From the NCBI RefSeq assembly GCF_036345175.1, contig NZ_CP107780.1, positions 4,712,001 to 4,776,000 on the forward strand: 64,000 bases of DNA, given 5' to 3'. The stretch is from Streptomyces sp. NBC_00576. GTDB lineage: Bacteria > Actinomycetota > Actinomycetes > Streptomycetales > Streptomycetaceae. Position numbers and translations under genes: made by a program. Of this stretch, positions 57,035 through 64,000 are shown one piece after another. Each line of letters begins with the position of its first letter. Positions within the stretch are counted from its first letter, which is position 1. The notes beneath the pieces are model-generated. The model saw nothing but the letters and a program-made list of their open reading frames with translations. It was not told the origin of the DNA and did not search any database.

Positions 57035-57286
57035 TCAGACCGGGACCACGACCACCGCGCCCTCCAGTCCCTTGAAGTCATCCGCGTTTCGCGTGTAAAG
57101 CGGCAGGCCTCGCACCGATGCGATCGCAGCGGTCATCAGGTCCATGCGACGCGGACGGGGATCCCTGTCGGCCGCGATGGTCAGCACGCCCAGGGTGCCG
57201 TACCTGGCAGCGGCATCCCCGTCGAACGGCAGAGGCTCGAAGTCCGCGACCGCGGCTCCCAGCTTCTCAGCGCAGCCTCGCGTGTC
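57035..57286 (-). pseudogene. vapC (PIN-domain toxin) relic, 5'-truncated
   Basis: The minus-strand frame ending at 57035 reads FEPLPFDGDAAARYGTL, then RPRRMDLMTAAIASVRGLPLYTRNADDFKGLEG. This is the C-terminal half of VapC-type PIN RNases (acidic DLM and D/N-x-D-F near the end). The N-terminal half with the first catalytic Asp is missing, and an in-frame stop lies at 57287-57289. No vapB antitoxin gene is seen. It is a non-functional remnant, easily missed because it has no start codon. Confidence 0.82.
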
Positions 57287-57346
57287 TCACTGCGCTACGC
57301 ACCTTCACGCCGCAGCAGGCGCCCTGCCGAACCACACCGGAACCCC

Positions 57347-58672
57347 TCAGGCCGGCGCTCCCACCACCCGAGCCGGCCCGCGCCGCCGTATCACCAACGC
57401 CATCAGCGCCGCCGCCGCGCACAGCGCGCCCGACGCGTACCAGACCACGTCGTACGAACCGAAGACGTCCCGGGCCATGCCGCCGAGGAATGCGACGAGG
57501 GCCGCGCCGACCTGGTGGGAGGCGAGGACCCAGCCGAAGACGATCGCGCTGTCGTCGCCGTAGTGCTCGCGGCACAGGGCGATGGTGGGTGGGACCGTGG
57601 CGACCCAGTCGAGGCCGTAGAAGACGATGAAGAAGAGCATCGGCGGGTGGACGCTCGGGGCCAGCAGCACAGGCAGGAACAGGAGCGAGACGCCGCGCAG
57701 CGCGTAGTACACCGCCAGGAGGCGGCGCGGGTCGTAGCGGTCGGTGAACCAGCCGGAGGCGATCGTGCCGACCACGTCGAAGACGCCGATGACCGCGAGC
57801 AGCGAGGCGGCGGCCGTGATGGGCATGCCGTGGTCGTGGGCGGCGGGCACGAAGTGGGTCTGGATCAGGCCGTTGGTGGAGGCCCCGCAGATCGCGAAGG
57901 TGCCCGCGAGGAGCCAGAACGGGCCGGTGCGCACCGCCGAGAGGAGGACGCTCACCGCCCGCCTCGCCGCGCCCTGCACGGGGGCCGGCTTCGGTACGAA
58001 CTCGGTGGCCCCGTACGGCTTCAGGCCCACGTCCGCCGGGTGGTCGCGCAGCAGCAGCCACACGAAGGGGATGACCGTCAGAGCCGCGAGGGACACCGTC
58101 ACCGCCGCCGGGCGCCAGTCGTACGTCTCGATGATCCACGACAGCAGCGGCAGGAAGATCAGCTGGCCGGAGGCGGAGGCGGCGGTCAGGATGCCCGTCA
58201 CCAGGCCCCGCCGCTCGGTGAACCAGCGGTTGGTGACCGTCGCCGCGAAGGCGAGCGCCATCGAACCGGTGCCCAGGCCGACCAACAGGCCCCAGCACAG
58301 CATCAGTTGCCAGGCGGCCGTCATCCACACGGTCAGGCCGGAGCCCAGCGCGATGACCGCGAGGGCGATCGCGACGACCCGCCGGATCCCGAAGCGGTCC
58401 ATCAGCGCGGCGGCGAAGGGGGCCGTCAGTCCGTACAGCGCGAGGTTGATGGAGACGGCGGCGCCGATCGTGCCGCGCGACCAGTCGAAGTCCTCGTGGA
58501 GCGGGTCGATGAGCAGTCCGGGCAGGGAGCGGAAGGCGGCGGCGCCGATGATCGTCACGAAGGTGACGGCGGCGACGAACCAGGCCCTGTGGATGCGGAA
58601 GCGCGGGGCCCGGCCGGGCTTGTGGAGATCGCCGGCGGCGGCATCGGCTGTCTGTCTCGAAGTCGTCGTCAC
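57347..58672 (-). CDS. MFS transporter, oxalate/monocarboxylate-type fold
   Basis: This 441-residue protein has 12 transmembrane helices with the MFS loop motifs DRFGIRRVVAIAL (between helices 2 and 3) and DRYDPRRLLAVYY in the second half, plus GLLVGLGTGSMALAFAATVTNRWF. The sequence (ATVTNRWFTERRGLVTGIL) resembles the OFA/monocarboxylate subgroup. It would move a small organic acid or drug; direction unknown. It starts with GTG 58672 without a clear SD and is divergent from the GlxA-type regulator gene, its probable regulator. Confidence 0.88.
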   Translation of the reverse strand: MTTTSRQTADAAAGDLHKPGRAPRFRIHRAWFVAAVTFVTIIGAAAFRSLPGLLIDPLHEDFDWSRGTIGAAVSINLALYGLTAPFAAALMDRFGIRRVVAIALAVIALGSGLTVWMTAAWQLMLCWGLLVGLGTGSMALAFAATVTNRWFTERRGLVTGILTAASASGQLIFLPLLSWIIETYDWRPAAVTVSLAALTVIPFVWLLLRDHPADVGLKPYGATEFVPKPAPVQGAARRAVSVLLSAVRTGPFWLLAGTFAICGASTNGLIQTHFVPAAHDHGMPITAAASLLAVIGVFDVVGTIASGWFTDRYDPRRLLAVYYALRGVSLLFLPVLLAPSVHPPMLFFIVFYGLDWVATVPPTIALCREHYGDDSAIVFGWVLASHQVGAALVAFLGGMARDVFGSYDVVWYASGALCAAAALMALVIRRRGPARVVGAPA

Positions 58673-58731
58673 GTCGTCAAGCGTCCGACCTGCGAACTCC
58701 TCGCACGAGTGGCCCGAAGGACAGTATTCGT

Positions 58732-58737
58732 TAGGAT
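58732..58737 (+). promoter_or_regulatory. -10 box of a probable leaderless start (GlxA-type regulator)
   Basis: TAGGAT, 6 nt, then ATG at 58744. AGGA within the box could also serve as SD, so leaderless status is less certain here. Confidence 0.45.
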
Positions 58738-58743
58738 CGGGCC

Positions 58744-59853
58744 ATGCCCGTCATCTCCGCCGCGTCTACCGCCTCCACCGCCTCTGCCCACCCGCAGGCC
58801 GACCCGGACTTCCGCCCCCACCGCGTCGTCGTCCTGGTCCTCGACGGCGTACTCCCGTTCGAGCTGGGCATCCCGCACCGCATCTTCGGCCGCCCCAAGG
58901 ACGCCCGTCGCCGGCACCTGTACGAGGTCGTGACCTGCTCGATCCGCCCGCCGGGCCCGGTCGAGACCGACGCCGACTTCGCCATCCAGGTCGCCCACGG
59001 CCCGGAGGCCCTGGCCACCGCCGACACGGTGATCGTCCCGGCGTCGTACGAGCTCGGGCCGGTGTTCAAGGAGGGCGTGCTGACGGACGAGTTGGCCGCC
59101 GCCCTCGCCCACATCCGGCCCGGCACCCGGCTCGCCTCCATCTGCACCGGCGTGTACGTGCTCGCCGCCGCCGGCCATCTGGACGGCCGTCCGGCGACCA
59201 CGCACTGGGCCGACGCGGAGCACTTCCAGCGGATCTTCCCGAAGGTCAGGGTCGACGCGGACGTCCTGTTCATCGACGACGGTGACGTGCTGACCTCGGC
59301 GGGCGTCGCGGCCGGGATCGACCTGTGCCTGCACATGGTGCGCCGCGACCACGGCGCCGCCGTCGCCAACGAGGTGGCCCGGCGTACGGTCGTACCGCCG
59401 CACCGCGACGGCGGGCAGGCGCAGTACATCCAACGCCCGGTGCCGGAACCCCAGTTGGCGACGACGACGACCGCCCGCGCCTGGGCGCTCGGCCGCCTCC
59501 ACGAACCGCTCCAGCTGCGCGACATGGCGGAGCAGGAGTCCATGTCGGTACGTACGTTCACGCGCCGGTTCCGTGAGGAGGTCGGTGTCAGTCCCGGCCA
59601 GTGGCTCGTCCAGCAGCGCGTGGAACGGGTCCGGCACCTCCTGGAGTCCACCGACCTGTCCGTCGACCAGGTGGCCCGCGACGCGGGCTTCGGCACGGCC
59701 CAGTCGATGCGGCAGCACCTACAGACGACCCTCGGTGTCACCCCCACCGCGTATCGCCGCACCTTCCGGGCCGGGGGCGTCGGGAACGGCGGGTCCGGCG
59801 GGTCCAGGGACGGCGATCCCGGGGTCTACGGCGGAGTCGGCGCCCCGCGCTGA
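58744..59853 (+). CDS. GlxA-family regulator: DJ-1/PfpI domain plus AraC HTH
   Basis: This 369-residue regulator has an N-terminal DJ-1/PfpI-like amidotransferase fold (about 22-190; VVVLVLDGVLPFELGIPHRIF, LASICTGVYVLAAAG with Cys at the nucleophile elbow, THWADAEHF) and a C-terminal AraC helix-turn-helix pair (about 235-345; LQLRDMAEQESMSVRTFTRRF, VARDAGFGTAQSMRQHL). The last 45 codons overlap the convergent MFS gene at 59719 by 135 nt. It is divergent from the MFS gene at 57347 and probably regulates one or both transporters. Confidence 0.92.
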   Translation: MPVISAASTASTASAHPQADPDFRPHRVVVLVLDGVLPFELGIPHRIFGRPKDARRRHLYEVVTCSIRPPGPVETDADFAIQVAHGPEALATADTVIVPASYELGPVFKEGVLTDELAAALAHIRPGTRLASICTGVYVLAAAGHLDGRPATTHWADAEHFQRIFPKVRVDADVLFIDDGDVLTSAGVAAGIDLCLHMVRRDHGAAVANEVARRTVVPPHRDGGQAQYIQRPVPEPQLATTTTARAWALGRLHEPLQLRDMAEQESMSVRTFTRRFREEVGVSPGQWLVQQRVERVRHLLESTDLSVDQVARDAGFGTAQSMRQHLQTTLGVTPTAYRRTFRAGGVGNGGSGGSRDGDPGVYGGVGAPR

Positions 59854-61044
59854 ACGCCCTGCGCGGCGGGCCTCGCCCCACCAGCCGACCGCCGCCAGCA
59901 CCAGGGTCAGGATCACGCCGGCCAGGATGGCGTTGGACGGTGCCGTCACGTGCAGCAGGGCGCCGGCGAGCGAGCCGGTGGCGGCGTAACCCGCACCGGC
60001 AGCCGCGTACATGACCGAGTAGCCCGCGGCCAGCAGGCGCGGCGGCAGGGCCTCGCGCAGCGCCAGGTTGCGGTTGAGGAGCCCGCCCGACTGGAGCATG
60101 CCGCCCACGGTCAGCGCGGCCGCGATCCCGGCCGTGCTGGGTATCAGCGCGACCAGCGTCATACAGGCCGACATTCCGCAGACCAACACGACACCGCGGG
60201 TCCGCGGCAGCCCTGGCCAGCCGCGCAGGCCGTAGAGGAACGCGCCGAGCCCGCCGCCCACCGCCAGACCCGTCAGCAGCGGGCCGGACCAGCCGACCCG
60301 GATGCCGCGCTGTTCGAGGAGGGCGGGCAGGACCAGTTCGGCCAGACCGAGCAGTGCCAGGCCCGCCGCGCCCGTCACGAACACCGGCCAGGCACCGGCC
60401 AGCAGCCGGATCGGCGACCCGCCCGCCCGCTCCCCGCCGTCCGTGCCACCCGCTGTGCCATCCGCGGAGTCCGTCTTCCAGCCGGCCGGCAGCAGCCGCA
60501 GGCCCACGACCGCCGAGGCCATCAGGGCGGCCGCGAGCAGCAGCGGGACGCGCGGCGCGACGCCGAGGGCCAGCCCGGTGACGGCGGCGGGAGAGACGGC
60601 CCAGATGCCCGACACGAGTATCGACTCGGTGGACATCGCCTGCGACACGGCACGTTCCGGGACCAGGTGGGTGAGCAGCGCGCGCAGGCTGCCGGCCGAC
60701 GCGGCCGGGGCGGCGCCGGCCAGGAACGCGAACGCGGCGAGGACCACGGAATGCGCCTCGGGAAGCGCCCCGAGGCCCACAAAGCCGGCGCATCCGGCCG
60801 CGAGGCCCGCGGCCAGCTGGGGTCGGGCGTGTTCGGGACGCAGCCGCATGCCGAGGACCGGGGCGCCGATGATCTCGCCGATCACATAGGCGGCGGCGAG
60901 GACCGCGCCCAGCGCATAACCTCCGGGGCGTTCGCGCACCAGGAAGACCAGGGCCAGCGGAGCCATGGCCACCGGCATCCGGGCGCCGACGGAGGTACAG
61001 GCCCAGATGACGACCTGTTTGGAGGCGACGTCGCGGTAGGTCAT
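59719..61044 (-). CDS. MFS transporter, drug-efflux-like
   Basis: This 441-residue protein has 12 hydrophobic segments and a two-half MFS layout (FLVRERPGGYALGAVLAAAYVIGEI, GALPEAHSVVLAAFAFLAGAAPAAS, LVPERAVSQAMSTESILVSG). The C-terminal 40 residues are hydrophilic and Gly/Pro-rich, encoded in DNA that also encodes the end of the GlxA-type regulator on the other strand. The ATG follows TAGCGT by 6 nt with no SD, so it is probably leaderless. Substrate unknown. Confidence 0.87.
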   Translation of the reverse strand: MTYRDVASKQVVIWACTSVGARMPVAMAPLALVFLVRERPGGYALGAVLAAAYVIGEIIGAPVLGMRLRPEHARPQLAAGLAAGCAGFVGLGALPEAHSVVLAAFAFLAGAAPAASAGSLRALLTHLVPERAVSQAMSTESILVSGIWAVSPAAVTGLALGVAPRVPLLLAAALMASAVVGLRLLPAGWKTDSADGTAGGTDGGERAGGSPIRLLAGAWPVFVTGAAGLALLGLAELVLPALLEQRGIRVGWSGPLLTGLAVGGGLGAFLYGLRGWPGLPRTRGVVLVCGMSACMTLVALIPSTAGIAAALTVGGMLQSGGLLNRNLALREALPPRLLAAGYSVMYAAAGAGYAATGSLAGALLHVTAPSNAILAGVILTLVLAAVGWWGEARRAGRSARGADSAVDPGIAVPGPAGPAVPDAPGPEGAAIRGGGDTEGRL

Positions 61045-61050
61045 GCGTCG

Positions 61051-61056
61051 ACGCTA
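61051..61056 (-). promoter_or_regulatory. -10 box of a probable leaderless start (MFS gene)
   Basis: Minus-strand TAGCGT, exactly 6 nt, then ATG at 61044. This matches the arrangement at the GPP34 gene. Confidence 0.6.
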
Positions 61057-61223
61057 GGGCCCGGCACCGACAACGCCCCAGTGGATTTCCGGCGCCCTGT
61101 GGAAAAGTCCGCGGACCAGCCCTCCTGCGGACCGGCCCTGTGGAAAACCCGGCCGCCCACCGCACGGCAACGACGACTCGGCATGTCGGCACCCGTCCTC
61201 CCCGCCAGAACGTCAGCACCCAC

Positions 61224-62276
61224 TCAAAACGTCAGCACCCCTCGCGCCACCCGCCCCGCCTCCGCGTCCCCCACCGCCTTCTCGAAGTCCTCGACCGGGT
61301 ACGTCTCCGTCACCAACTCGTCGAGCAGCAGCCGCCCTTCGCGGTACAGCTCGGCGTACAGCGCGATGTCCCGCTGCGGCCGCGAGGACCCGTAGCGGCA
61401 GCCCAGGATCGACTTGTCCAGGTACATCGACGAGACGAGGAAGGACGCCTCGGCGGTAGCGGGCGGCACCCCGAGCAGGATCGCCTGGCCGTGCCGGTCG
61501 AGCAGGTCGATGGCCTGCCGTACGAGTTCGACGCGCCCTACGCACTCGAAGACATGGTCCGCGCCCGTCGGCAGCAGGTCCCGCACGCCCTCCGTCGAGG
61601 TCAGGAAGTGGGTCGCGCCGAACCGCCGCGCCACCGCCTCCTTCGCCGGGTTCGCGTCCACAGCGACGATCCGCAGGGCGCCCGCGATCCGCGCGCCCTG
61701 GAGGACGTTCAGCCCGACCCCGCCCGTGCCGATCACCACGACGGTGTCCCCGCGGTCGACCCGGGCCCGGTTGAGCACGGCGCCGACTCCGGTGAGCACC
61801 CCGCAGCCGATGAGCGCGGCGGAGGGCATGGGGATGTCCTTGGGTATCCGCACCGCCTGGACGGCCTTCACGACCGTGCGTTCCGCGAAGGCCGAGTTGG
61901 ACGCGAACTGGAACACCGGCCGCCCGCCCCGAGTGAACGGCCGCCCAGGCCGCCCGATCGCCTGCCGGCACATGGTCGGGCGCCCCCGGTCGCACTCCGC
62001 GCACGCCCCGCAGTTCGCGAGCGTCGAAAGGGCCACGTGATCCCCGGGTCCCACATGCGTGACACCCGCCCCGACGGCCTCCACCACCCCGGCGCCCTCG
62101 TGCCCGAGCACCACGGGAACAGGAAAGGGGATGGTCCCGTCCACGACAGACAGATCGCTGTGGCACAGCCCCGCCGCCGAGATCGCGACGAGCACCTCCC
62201 CGGGTCCCGGATCCCTTACGTCGAGATCGTCAACGACCTCGATCCGCGTTCCGTCGAACACCACACCTCGCATCAC
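61224..62276 (-). CDS. Zn-dependent alcohol dehydrogenase (MDR superfamily)
   Basis: This 350-residue enzyme has the catalytic-zinc Cys in GLCHSDLSVVDG, the GHEGAGVVEAVG motif with zinc His, four structural-zinc Cys in CGACAECDRGRPTMC, and an NAD fold (VVIGTGGVGLNVLQGARIAG). It closely resembles class III-like/Rxyl_3153-type dehydrogenases found with acyl-CoA catabolic genes. It starts with GTG 62276 or the adjacent ATG 62273 behind AAGGGG. It lies 18 nt after the acyl-CoA dehydrogenase gene in the same direction and should interconvert an alcohol and aldehyde or ketone in the same pathway. Confidence 0.92.
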   Translation of the reverse strand: MMRGVVFDGTRIEVVDDLDVRDPGPGEVLVAISAAGLCHSDLSVVDGTIPFPVPVVLGHEGAGVVEAVGAGVTHVGPGDHVALSTLANCGACAECDRGRPTMCRQAIGRPGRPFTRGGRPVFQFASNSAFAERTVVKAVQAVRIPKDIPMPSAALIGCGVLTGVGAVLNRARVDRGDTVVVIGTGGVGLNVLQGARIAGALRIVAVDANPAKEAVARRFGATHFLTSTEGVRDLLPTGADHVFECVGRVELVRQAIDLLDRHGQAILLGVPPATAEASFLVSSMYLDKSILGCRYGSSRPQRDIALYAELYREGRLLLDELVTETYPVEDFEKAVGDAEAGRVARGVLTF

Positions 62277-62294
62277 GCAGCCCCTTGTCAGCCG

Positions 62295-63440
62295 TCAGCC
62301 CTTGGGTTCTCTCGGCAGTCCGAGCACGCGCTCGGCGATGATCGTGCGCTGGATCTGGTCGGAGCCGCCGTAGATCGTGTCGGCCCGGGAGAACATGAAC
62401 AGGTGCTGTGCGGAGTCGAGTTCGTACGGTGCCGCCTGCGACCACTCCACCGGCCCGACGGCAGCCCCCGCGCCCCGCACCAGCATCGCCAGCTCCCCGA
62501 GCCGCTGATGCCACCCGCCCCACAGCAGTTTGGCTACGCTCGGCGCTGCGGCGTCCCCCGAACTCCCCAGCGTGCGCAGGGCGTTCCAGCGCATCACCCG
62601 CAACTCGGCCCACTGCCGAACGAGTCGCTCCCGTACGACGGGATCCGCCACCGCGCCACTCTCGACGGCGGCCTGCACAACCCGCCCCAACTCCCCGACG
62701 AATCCGATCTGTTGGGCAAGTGTCGAAACCCCTCGTTCGAACCCGAGGAGACTCATGGCGACGCCCCAGCCGCCGCCCTCGCCTCCGACGAGGTGCTCCA
62801 CGCGCGCGCGTGCCCCGTCGAAGAAGACCTCGTTGAAGTCGCTGGTCCCGGTCATCTGCCGGATGGGCCGGACCTCGATCCGCCCTGGCTGGTCCATGGG
62901 GACGAGCAGAAAACTGAGCCCACGATGCCGGACCGACCCCGCTTCCGTCCGGGCGAGCACGAAGCACCAGTCCGCTTCATGGGCGAGGGACGTCCAGATC
63001 TTCTGACCGGTGATCCGGTACGTCCCGTCAGCGGCCAGTTCCGCTTTCGTACTCACCCCGGCGAGATCCGAACCCGCGCCGGGCTCGCTGTAGCCCTGAC
63101 ACCAGAGCTCCTCCCCCGCGGCGATCGGCGGCAGGAACCGCGCCCGCTGTTCGTCGGTACCGTGCGCGAGAAGCGTCGGGGCAAGCAGATTCTCCCCGAT
63201 GTGCCCGGACCGCGTCGGCGCCCCGGAACGGGCGTACTCCTCGGCCCAGACGACTTGTTGGGTGAGAGTGGCGCTGCGGTTGCCGTACCCGGTCTCACCC
63301 CAGGAGAGCCCGATCCACCCGGCCTTCCCAAGAATCCGCTCCCAGGAACGCCGATCAAGAGCCCCATCAACATGCGCACCGAGCCAAGCCCGAGCTTCCG
63401 CCCGGAACTCCTCATCCCCGACGCCAAATCCAAATTCCAC
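62295..63440 (-). CDS. Acyl-CoA dehydrogenase (FadE-type)
   Basis: This 381-residue FAD enzyme has the full acyl-CoA dehydrogenase layout: helical N-terminus (FRAEARAWLGAHV), FAD/substrate segments (WCQGYSEPGAGSDLAGVSTKAE, ITGQKIWTSLAHEADWCFVLART), MTGTSDFNEVFFDGARV-like beta domain, and a C-terminal bundle ending FSRADTIYGGSDQIQRTIIAERVLGLPREPKG. The GGSDQIQR signature is typical. GTG 63440 has a strong SD (GAGGAG). Together with the alcohol dehydrogenase and SDR genes it forms a leftward catabolic operon. Confidence 0.92.
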   Translation of the reverse strand: MEFGFGVGDEEFRAEARAWLGAHVDGALDRRSWERILGKAGWIGLSWGETGYGNRSATLTQQVVWAEEYARSGAPTRSGHIGENLLAPTLLAHGTDEQRARFLPPIAAGEELWCQGYSEPGAGSDLAGVSTKAELAADGTYRITGQKIWTSLAHEADWCFVLARTEAGSVRHRGLSFLLVPMDQPGRIEVRPIRQMTGTSDFNEVFFDGARARVEHLVGGEGGGWGVAMSLLGFERGVSTLAQQIGFVGELGRVVQAAVESGAVADPVVRERLVRQWAELRVMRWNALRTLGSSGDAAAPSVAKLLWGGWHQRLGELAMLVRGAGAAVGPVEWSQAAPYELDSAQHLFMFSRADTIYGGSDQIQRTIIAERVLGLPREPKG

Positions 63441-63475
63441 AGGGCTCTCCTCTCAACATGGGACGCGCAGACCGA

Positions 63476-63560
63476 CCTAGGGGCGCGGGGCTGCATCTGA
63501 TTTGCGGCTCCGCCGCGTGGGCGCGAACAGCCACAACGCACCCGCACCCGCACCCGCCAA
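63476..63560. repeat. Streptomyces-type intergenic repeat (GGGGCGCGGGGCTG / GCGGCTCCGCCGC)
   Basis: The spacer contains AGGGGCGCGGGGCTGCATCTGATTT-like sequence followed by the palindrome GCGGCTCCGCCGC and GTGGGCGCGA. I recognise this as a family of short repeats scattered in Streptomyces intergenic regions. Confidence 0.6.
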
Positions 63561-63582
63561 AACCACAAGCACCCCCGAGTTA

Positions 63583-64000
63583 CTAGGCGTTCGGTCGGCC
63601 CCCCTCCTGCGCAGCCCTCTCCATCTCCTCCAACCGCACAAGCATCGGCATCGGATCCACCCCCACCGACCCCGGCAAAAACTCCGCGATCCGTTCAGCC
63701 GTCCACCCGCCGGAGGCATACGCCGCCCGCAACTCCCTCGGCTGCGCCCACACCGCGATCTTCGGCCCGGCAACCGTGTACACCTGCCCGGTGATCTGCT
63801 GCTCCTTCGCCCGGTCGGACAGCAGATACACGACCAGGGCCGCCACATCCTCCGGCTCCCCGATCTCCGCCAACTCCATGGGTACGTTCGCCGACATCCG
63901 CGTACGAGCGACCGGCGCCACCGCGTTGGCGGTCACCCCGTACTTGTGGAGCCCGAGCGCGGCGCTCCGTACGAGCGAGATGATCCCGCCCTTCGCCGCG
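63583..64000 (-). CDS. SDR-family oxidoreductase, C-terminal part (runs off the window)
   Basis: The visible 138 codons are the end of a short-chain dehydrogenase: AAKGGIISLVRSAALGLHKYGVTANAVAP (the Lys after the catalytic Tyr lies just upstream or at the edge, and N-A-V-A-P is the conserved structural motif), then ALVVYLLSDRAKEQQITGQVYTVAGP. The C-terminus is extended by about 45 residues (WTAERIAEFLPGSVG), as in SDRs tied to MaoC or lipid pathways. The start lies beyond position 64000. It precedes the acyl-CoA dehydrogenase gene in the same direction with a 142-nt gap. Confidence 0.88.
   Translation of the reverse strand, partial: AAKGGIISLVRSAALGLHKYGVTANAVAPVARTRMSANVPMELAEIGEPEDVAALVVYLLSDRAKEQQITGQVYTVAGPKIAVWAQPRELRAAYASGGWTAERIAEFLPGSVGVDPMPMLVRLEEMERAAQEGGRPNA

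Noticed and set aside
41..64000. tRNA, rRNA or phage genes
   Set aside because: I looked for tRNA-like cloverleaf ends and phage structural or integrase motifs and found none I could support.

Overview
The window is high-GC actinobacterial chromosome, almost certainly Streptomyces. The signs are a strong G/C third-position codon bias, many GTG/TTG starts, AfsR/SARP-type regulators with NB-ARC domains, a FurA/KatG pair, a serine/threonine kinase with a beta-propeller domain, and intergenic repeats I recognise as common in Streptomyces. I see no rRNA, tRNA, CRISPR array, prophage or biosynthetic core enzyme. The content (regulators, transporters, hydrolases, catabolic CoA enzymes, transposon relics) looks like accessory or arm-type chromosome.

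Layout. 0-11.8 kb: epoxide-hydrolase-like enzyme, secreted vanadium-haloperoxidase/PAP2-type protein, a tightly packed set of sortase substrate, sortase, ECF sigma factor and single-pass membrane protein, an AraC regulator, a small secreted protein with a two-gene ABC transporter, and a secreted TAP-type hydrolase. 11.8-15.9 kb: island-like stretch with a DUF234-type ATPase behind an AT-rich palindromic promoter, a frameshifted toxin-like gene coupled to a putative immunity gene, a repeat of the tetR-kinase junction, and a Tn3-family transposase relic. 15.9-28.9 kb: MurJ-like flippase, secreted carboxylesterase, GPP34 protein, a TetR-histidine kinase-response regulator operon facing a TetX-like flavin monooxygenase across three palindromic operators, a BTAD/NB-ARC regulator and a DrrAB-type drug exporter. 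28.9-39 kb: PQQ-propeller Ser/Thr kinase, VOC protein, a TetR, and a lipid/CoA catabolic set (F420-type reductase, acyl-CoA dehydrogenase, thiolase-like lipid-transfer protein). A TnpB element follows, with its right end abutting the stop codon of an isochorismatase-fold gene. 39-48 kb: FurA and KatG, a 1.2-kDa-residue-class SARP with a long Gly/Ala/Ser minisatellite linker, a CHAP protein, a VanX-like dipeptidase and a PNPOx-family protein. 48-64 kb: DUF35 protein, Imm51-like protein, flavin monooxygenase, HTH regulator plus serine hydrolase, acyl-CoA synthetase, enoyl-CoA hydratase, flavin reductase, a vapC relic, two MFS transporters around a GlxA-type regulator, and a second catabolic set (Zn alcohol dehydrogenase, acyl-CoA dehydrogenase, SDR running off the end).

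The most interesting systemic signal is one operator, CTGACG-N3-CGTCAG (six copies, perfect or near-perfect), upstream of four separated catabolic units: acyl-CoA dehydrogenase/thiolase, DUF35 protein, acyl-CoA synthetase plus hydratase, and flavin reductase. It ties these into one probable TetR-type regulon for steroid-like or branched-chain acyl-CoA breakdown. A second signal is an unusually clear set of leaderless starts, TANNNT followed by 6-7 nt and then the start codon, at about a dozen genes, many of them regulators.
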